Assembly (NCBI GenBank): GCA_027919835.1
Contig: JANVFP010000026.1
Coordinates: 124,001 to 188,000 of the forward strand
DNA: 64,000 bases
Origin: Lentinula raphanica
Lineage: Eukaryota > Basidiomycota > Agaricomycetes > Agaricales > Omphalotaceae
Direction: 5' to 3'
Shown: positions 59,199-64,000 of the stretch, piece by piece
How the letters are laid out: every line of letters begins with the position of its first letter
How positions within the stretch are numbered: the first letter of the stretch is position 1
Notes under the pieces: model-generated
Told to the model about the DNA's origin: nothing
What the model saw: only the letters and a program-made list of their open reading frames with translations
Databases searched by the model: none
Made by a program: the position numbers and the translations under genes

Positions 59199-60302
59199 CT
59201 ATGCATTATCGCTCTTAGCGGCAGAAAACTTGACACTTCCCAGACTAACATATTCACCCTCCGGACCCGAACTCCCCATCGCACACAACTGGATTTCAGG
59301 TATCTCGTATGTTCCAAGGGATACTCGGACCATTCTATTCGACAACAACGACTCATCCGCCGCCGCCACATCGCCTTTGTCTGACAATGGTCGGAGGTCC
59401 ATTAAAGCTTTCGAGGCAAGCACGTCGGTGAATGAAAACAACCGAGAGTTTCTGCTGAACGGTTTTCGGTGACTTGTGTTGATTAATGTGCAATGAAGCT
59501 GCAGAGAAAGGTCGATTGAGAACGGAGTAGAGAGGACTGATAAACCCGAACCTTCAGCGGCCTGGTCTCAGTGATATAGCCTGCATCTCTGAAAGCTTGA
59601 TGGACCATTTCTGTCCTCGCAATCCGACATCAGACTGAAACGACTTTAGTTGAACACTCACCCGCAACACGACCAAGTTTCAACCTCTCCTCCAACTCCT
59701 CTTCAGATTCCAACCATCCCTCATCTTCCCTCGGACTCACCCACATCACTCTGGCGCCATCCCTCGTCTCAAACGCACCCGCTCTTTCCAAAGAAACCTC
59801 AAGTCTACCTCGTTTACCTGTTTCACACAAAGCGATCAATTTGGGCTGTAAAGACCGTAGGAGCCCCAGTGCAGACTCGACTGTCTTTGGTTGTGGTGGT
59901 GGTGGGTTGGAGCTCGAGAAGGTATCGGGTTTGGATTCTGATTGAGTTTCAAAGGTTCGTCGTATCTGATCTGAAGGTGAAAGAGACATGACGCCCAGAG
60001 TAAAGTGTAGTTTTCGAGGCTTGATGAGTATAGATGGATCCAGGCCCTCGACAGAGCCTTGAAGCAGCGATGAGTTGAATTTAGACATCTTCTCTTGTAA
60101 AGCTGGATGGTGTCCCTGTATCATACGAAATTGAGAGACCTGTGTGTGTCAAGGGAAATGAGTTTATACTATAGGGAGGCAAAGAACTAGCAGCTAAAGC
60201 ACTGAGCTACACCTTTGCCACTAAGAAACGAAGAACGTTGGACTCACAATGCGTCGGCCGTGCATCTCGCGGTCTATCCCCTCCCTTGCTGTTCCTCTTC
60301 AT
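59199..60302 (-). CDS. 2H phosphoesterase-type protein (ASCC1/AKAP7-like)
   Basis: Exons 60302-60248, 60186-60170, 60115-59662, 59610-59552, 59498-59199; 294 residues. The RNA-ligase/cyclic-phosphodiesterase-like (2H) fold is shown by two H-x-T motifs: HFT in KPRKLHFTLGVM (His61, Thr63) and HCT in LKLHCTLINT (His197, Thr199), plus the family start RPTHFLCLPIGHHPALQEKM. ASCC1 is part of the activating-signal cointegrator complex for alkylation repair and ribosome quality control, but has an N-terminal KH domain that is absent here, so this is a stand-alone 2H protein. The start ATG at 60302 is chosen because upstream frames do not join in phase. GAGCGCTC lies at 60560-60567, upstream. Confidence 0.85.
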
Positions 60303-60684
60303 CCCAGAGGCCTTCGATTTACCAAACTGTTGTGCAGCTCGTCGTCGTTGGTCTATGTACCTGCAGTGAAAATCATCTCATATCCACAAAGGATCATCGA
60401 AATCCTACTTGAATTACTACCACCACCATTACTAGCGTGTGCGATAGAGTTGGCTGTCGTAGACATTTTCGATGATGAATGAGTTTTTGTCGTTTCCAGC
60501 TTTGAACGCGTTATTCTCGAGCGAAAATGGCTGGTCTTGTTTAACATGAATTCGGAAGAGAGCGCTCAGGAAGCGCCCATTAGCGCCTTAACATCAAGTC
60601 ATACTTTGGTACTATTCTTTCGACACACTCGAGCAACTGGATTTAGAGCATAACACAAACGGAGCACATTATGAGCAGTACATT
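60303..60684. other. Spacer with GAGCGCTC palindrome
   Basis: About 380 bp between the 2H gene start and the stop of the next minus-strand gene. GAGCGCTC is at 60560-60567. A minus-strand 40-codon Ser/Asn/Gly-rich frame with an ATG near 60465 could be leader sequence, but no in-phase splice to the 2H gene was found. Confidence 0.45.
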
Positions 60685-61305
60685 CTAACGCAAACTCCTT
60701 GTATTGAAGACTTTTCCGTCCCATCCTTCACGATTATACTCCTCAGGCTGACTGTCCGCAAAATGTAATTCCTCCACTAAGTTTCCAAAGGATGGGTATC
60801 CTGATGCCTGGACCTGTTCTGCAGGTACCCTTGATGGTACGGGTATGAATGTTACCCACTCCTCCGTTTTTATCCGTTCCATCATCATCATCAAAACATC
60901 ACTTCGGTTCGACCATACGTCGACTCGGCCAGTGGCAAATTTACCTTTGAGACCAGGACTACCTAATAAATAAAAGTCCCGCCAGGCTTCAGAGTCAAAC
61001 GAAACTTCTCCGAGTTTGATGTTTCCGTGATGGAGTTTCAAGCTATTATCCTGCTGAAAGGTGCAATGACCTACGTGCATTTCAGGAAAGATGGTGATGG
61101 CTTGATCTGAGTTATCAAGGCTGAACTGGTAGGTCCAAACTACCTCGTGAGGCGACAGGAGTTTGTAAGGATTTTCCACAGGCTGTCTGGTTGATTTGTA
61201 TATAGGCCTCAGCCAAAAGATCGCCTTGTACGTTGGCGTAGGAGCGGCCAACACAACAGAAGCGGTGGAAAGCATGATGAGAAGAATCGAGTTGAACGCA
61301 ATCAT
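60685..61305 (-). CDS. Small secreted protein of unknown function
   Basis: One exon. From the ATG at 61305 the product has 206 residues and starts with a textbook signal peptide (MIAFNSILLIMLSTASVVLA, cleaved before APTPTYK). An in-frame ATG at 61401 would add 32 residues before the signal and is less likely. The mature protein has two Gly/Asp/Trp-rich beta-like blocks (GEVSFDSEAWRDFYLLGSPG, FATGRVDVWSNRSDVLMM) and only one Cys, so it is not a disulphide-rich effector. No family recognised. The upstream DNA is part of a duplicated segment. Confidence 0.6.
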   Translation of the reverse strand: MIAFNSILLIMLSTASVVLAAPTPTYKAIFWLRPIYKSTRQPVENPYKLLSPHEVVWTYQFSLDNSDQAITIFPEMHVGHCTFQQDNSLKLHHGNIKLGEVSFDSEAWRDFYLLGSPGLKGKFATGRVDVWSNRSDVLMMMMERIKTEEWVTFIPVPSRVPAEQVQASGYPSFGNLVEELHFADSQPEEYNREGWDGKVFNTRSLR

Positions 61306-61379
61306 AACGAGAGGCTGTTGAACGAAGAATCGACAGGATAGTAGAAGCGGGTTGTGTGTGGCAGCGGTCTGAAAGAGAA

Positions 61380-61890
61380 ATTTGTCACTTCGTGAGTTCA
61401 TTTCACCTCATCAACGTAGAGCACAGAGATACACACTGATGAGAACCTTGAGCGGGTGAGATATGCGAAAACGCAGGACTTGGAAAGAGTAGGCAGCTGT
61501 GGACGAGTCATAAACGAGATTCTGAGAAACGTGAATGACAAGCAACTGATTATACTGACCGAAAAAGAGATGAATTCGACCAGCGAATTCTTTTATACGA
61601 AAGCAGAATTTTGAGTACTAAGACTGGTAGTACTCAAAAAGGTCGAAATCTAGGCGATAGCGGTCTGACAGAGAGGTTAATGTCATGTCACTTCATTAAC
61701 GCAAAGTGGAGAGTACCCACCGATGAGAACCTCTTATTGACGGCTGAGATTCGCGAGAGCGCAGGAAAGACTTGACGGCTCTGGAAGAGGCAAAGTGAGA
61801 AACGTGAAGGTTTAGTGCTCAGCAGCCGAAAATACTCACCGATGAAAGATGAATTCAACCAGCGAATTCTTTTGGTTGAAGGGTTGGAAC
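61380..61890 (+). repeat. Diverged direct duplication (two copies, about 280 bp apart)
   Basis: Copy 1 runs from about 61380 to 61600 and copy 2 from about 61685 to 61880. Shared blocks include GATGAGAACCT (about 61438 and 61722) and the 27-mer at 61568-61594 repeated at 61847-61873 with a single change; it carries two GAATTC sites. Copy 1 lies just upstream of the small secreted protein, so it may be a duplicated promoter. Confidence 0.7.
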
Positions 61891-62089
61891 GTTGAATATC
61901 AAGAGACAGCAGAGAAGTGGGCGTCGAATGATGGGGTAGAATCTAGTTTACAGCAGCTTTTAAGCAAACGTGTACTATGTATAGTGAAGAAAAGATACCG
62001 CTCCAGAAAAAACAAAATAGATACCGCATCAGACGCATGGACTTATTTCGCCTTATCTTTCCTATGTATTGAACTCAACAGCTGCTGAA

Positions 62090-63200
62090 GGCGACGGAAC
62101 AGGAGGAAACAGTTAGCGAGCTAAAAGACTCTAGCAACCCGGGGCGACCGACAAGGTTGATGTTCTTGGCTTGATACCCTTTGCCCAGTTCTGCCCAGTT
62201 TAGCCCAAGTCGCGCTTGATGCGAATCTAAGCGAGCAGAAGAATACAGATTACTCCCCACCGCCATGCGTGCTCTGCACTGCCGATCACAGCAAAAGGAA
62301 GGGCAGGAAAGGGCGCGAAACAGTGGAAGGCTGTGGAAGGGTTGAAAGACTCTCAACTAATCTCAACTCTGGCAACTCGCAGTCCTTGGCTTGATACCTC
62401 TTGATGCCTCTTGATCGTCTTTGCCCGGTTTGGCAGAGTTTTGTGCTTGATGCAAATTCAAGCGAGTAGAAGAATACAGATATGCTCTGCACTGCTGACC
62501 TGCTGCTGACTACCTGCTGAGCACAGGAAAAGGAAGGGTCAGGAAGGATCCGGAACAGAGTGGAAGGGTTGACGCGGACGAGTCGAAACACTCTCAACTC
62601 CGGCAACTCGCAAGGGATGATGTCAGTTGATGTCCTCTTGCCACTTGGCACTTGGCTTGAAAATTGATTCCTTTTTTGCCCAATGTAGCCCAATATAGCC
62701 CAAGTCGCGCTTGATGCGAATCTAAGCGAGGGGAAGAATACAGATTACTTCCCAGCACCATGCGTGTTCTGGAAAGCACAGCAAAAGGAAGGGCGCGCGG
62801 AACAGAGTAAAAGGGTTTATGTCGTACGAGTTGAAACAACCTCATCTAGCCCCAACCTGCCCCAACTCTGACAACTCGCGAGGTTTGATCTGGTTTGATC
62901 TGGTTTGATGCCATTGGCTTGATAACTTCGAGCAGGTTCGCGCAGGTTCGCGCTTGATGCGGATCCAAGCGAGCGGAAGAATCCTGTTCATACCTGTTTA
63001 TACTCCCCATGTGTGCTATGTAAGCACAGCACAAGGAAGGTGATGGAACAGATTTCAGAATCCAGATGGCAGGAAAGAGGTTTATGCTAATTCATGCTGA
63101 TGCCCAACACCAATCTGCACTTGATGCAAATCTAGACAACCAGAAGGATCTCAACTACTCCCCAGCGCCATGTGCGCACTGTAAGCACAGCAAGAGGATC
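62090..63200 (+). repeat. Satellite of about 240 bp, five degenerate units
   Basis: The anchor CTTGATGCGAATCTAAGCGAG or a variant starts at 62215, 62456, 62710, 62953 and 63120, giving spacings of 241, 254, 243 and 167 bp. Each is followed by AGAAGAAT-, CCATGCGTG- or CACAGCA-like blocks and AAGGAAGGG. Minus-strand open frames across it (for example 62286-62693) are produced by the repeat itself and are not counted as genes. Confidence 0.8.
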
Positions 63201-63317
63201 ATTATCTAGGTTGAATTGTGAGTATAATTCGAGAGTTGGGCTGTAGAGGTCGTACATATGAAGTTATGAAGGTGGACTCTGGAGAACGTCGTGGTAGGAC
63301 CCCTGAAAATGCCGGTT

Positions 63318-63960
63318 ATGCTCTGATCCAGAAAGGCCGAATTTTGGGCATTTTGGCATGAAGGTATGGTGCCAAAGCCGATTTTTCACCTAATTAGGAC
63401 ACCAAGAATGGTGCCAGATAGGGCCAAAAATGGCCATATTTGGCCAGGTATAGTGCCAAAGGGCCGAATTTTTTGAGGAAGACGGCGGACACTTATGCAT
63501 CTGGGCTGCCTACTCAAGCATACTCACTGTCACTTACCGTCACTGTACATAACTGCAATTTACTCAATAATGACAGCGCCACCTGTGGCTGCAATGCAAC
63601 TTGTGCAAGTATCAGTTCTTGCAAATCTGAAAGTTTTTGAATGAAAGTTCAAATGTTCACTCACTTTATGGTAAACACAAAGCGGCTGCTATGGACGAGT
63701 GTGAATGATGGCCTCAGTAGTCTGGGTTATAGTCTATAGACATTGTATTGACCCTAGAAGTTACAGTACAGTATCTCATATGGTAAATTTTATCTGGATG
63801 CTCTGATACTAAGGCATGGGTCCTCGAGGGCCATAGGTATGGTGCCAAAAAGGGCGGAAATTTCGAAGGTTGGCAAGAGGTATCATGAAAATGGCCGAAT
63901 TTTGTCCAAATCGGGAAGCGTGGGAAAGGCGGGATTTTGGCCTTTCTGGATCAAAGCCAG
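63318..63960. mobile_element. Short element with inverted ends (possible MITE-like element)
   Basis: A perfect 15-bp inverted repeat, TGATCCAGAAAGGCC at 63324-63338 and its complement at 63939-63953, bounds about 630 bp. Inside, the 14-mer GGTATGGTGCCAAA occurs at 63363-63376 and 63836-63849, with a one-base variant at 63447-63460, and GGCCGAATTTT recurs in several places. ATGCTCTGAT is repeated directly at 63318 and 63798. No transposase is encoded (the longest frame has 66 codons). No target-site duplication was confirmed, so the element call is tentative. Confidence 0.45.
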
Positions 63961-64000
63961 ACTCCTTCCCATCCGCTCTTGCGGGTTAAAAAATGAGGAT

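Noticed and set aside
62286..63034. Minus-strand ORFs of 62-135 codons
   Set aside because: They are generated by the satellite units and repeat the same peptide with frame changes; no gene structure.

Overview
The window is nuclear DNA of a filamentous basidiomycete, most likely an agaricomycete (mushroom-forming fungus). Genes are broken up by many short GT-AG introns, mostly about 45-75 bp; I placed about 149 of them by following conserved protein families across reading frames. Exons are often tiny, genes lie on both strands with short spacers, and many products are typical of fungi (Tps2-type trehalose phosphatase, Rrg9, Mup1-like permease, Snt1). I saw no rRNA, tRNA, CRISPR array or prokaryotic operon structure.

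Layout. 1-234: 5' end of a proline-rich gene leaving the left edge, then about 4.9 kb without a supportable gene. 5.1-8.8 kb: trehalose-6-phosphate phosphatase (TPS2). 9.8-11.9 kb: FAD monooxygenase. 12.3-13.4 kb: Ser/Thr-rich single-pass membrane protein. 13.7-15.3 kb: F-box protein. 16.4-19.4 kb (minus): AMP-forming acyl-CoA ligase with 23 exons. 21.6-25.0 kb: four small housekeeping genes in two divergent pairs (NAC-beta and a GNAT acetyltransferase; coactosin and RRG9). 25.4-27.4 kb (minus): cytochrome P450. 28.2-29.5 kb (minus): PAQR/Izh membrane protein. 30.8-33.2 kb (minus): Mup1-like amino-acid permease. 34.2-35.8 kb (minus): FYV10/GID9, divergent from a coiled-coil protein at 36.5-37.5 kb. 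38.0-40.4 kb: RLI1/ABCE1. 41.0-43.1 kb: a second P450 with a one-base frameshift. 43.2-43.9 kb (minus): parvulin. 43.9-44.6 kb: a head-to-head pair of diverged paralogous ORF remnants. 44.8-48.7 kb (minus): Snt1-like two-SANT protein. 49.0-50.0 kb: repeat-rich DNA. 50.5-52.9 kb: aldehyde dehydrogenase. 53.0-54.1 kb (minus): SAM methyltransferase. 54.4-55.5 kb: secreted protein of unknown function. 56.3-58.7 kb (minus): acidic Ser-rich orphan protein. 59.2-60.3 kb (minus): ASCC1/AKAP7-type 2H phosphoesterase. 60.7-61.3 kb (minus): small secreted protein. 61.4-64 kb: duplications, a roughly 240-bp satellite and a terminal-inverted-repeat element.

How the genes relate. Core functions dominate: ribosome recycling (RLI1), nascent-chain handling (NAC-beta), mitochondrial maintenance (RRG9), actin (coactosin), ubiquitin-dependent metabolic switching (GID9) and chromatin repression (SNT1). 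Redox and lipid enzymes (two P450s, FAD monooxygenase, acyl-CoA ligase, ALDH, methyltransferase) are scattered among them and do not look like one biosynthetic cluster. The most unusual signals are five GC-AG introns, four of them sharing the exon end AAAG; the broken P450; the frame conflict at the acyl-CoA ligase N-terminus; an 8-bp palindrome GAGCGCTC recurring in short promoters; and the unexplained repeats at 49-50 and 61-64 kb. All exon boundaries are my own reading by eye without alignment software.
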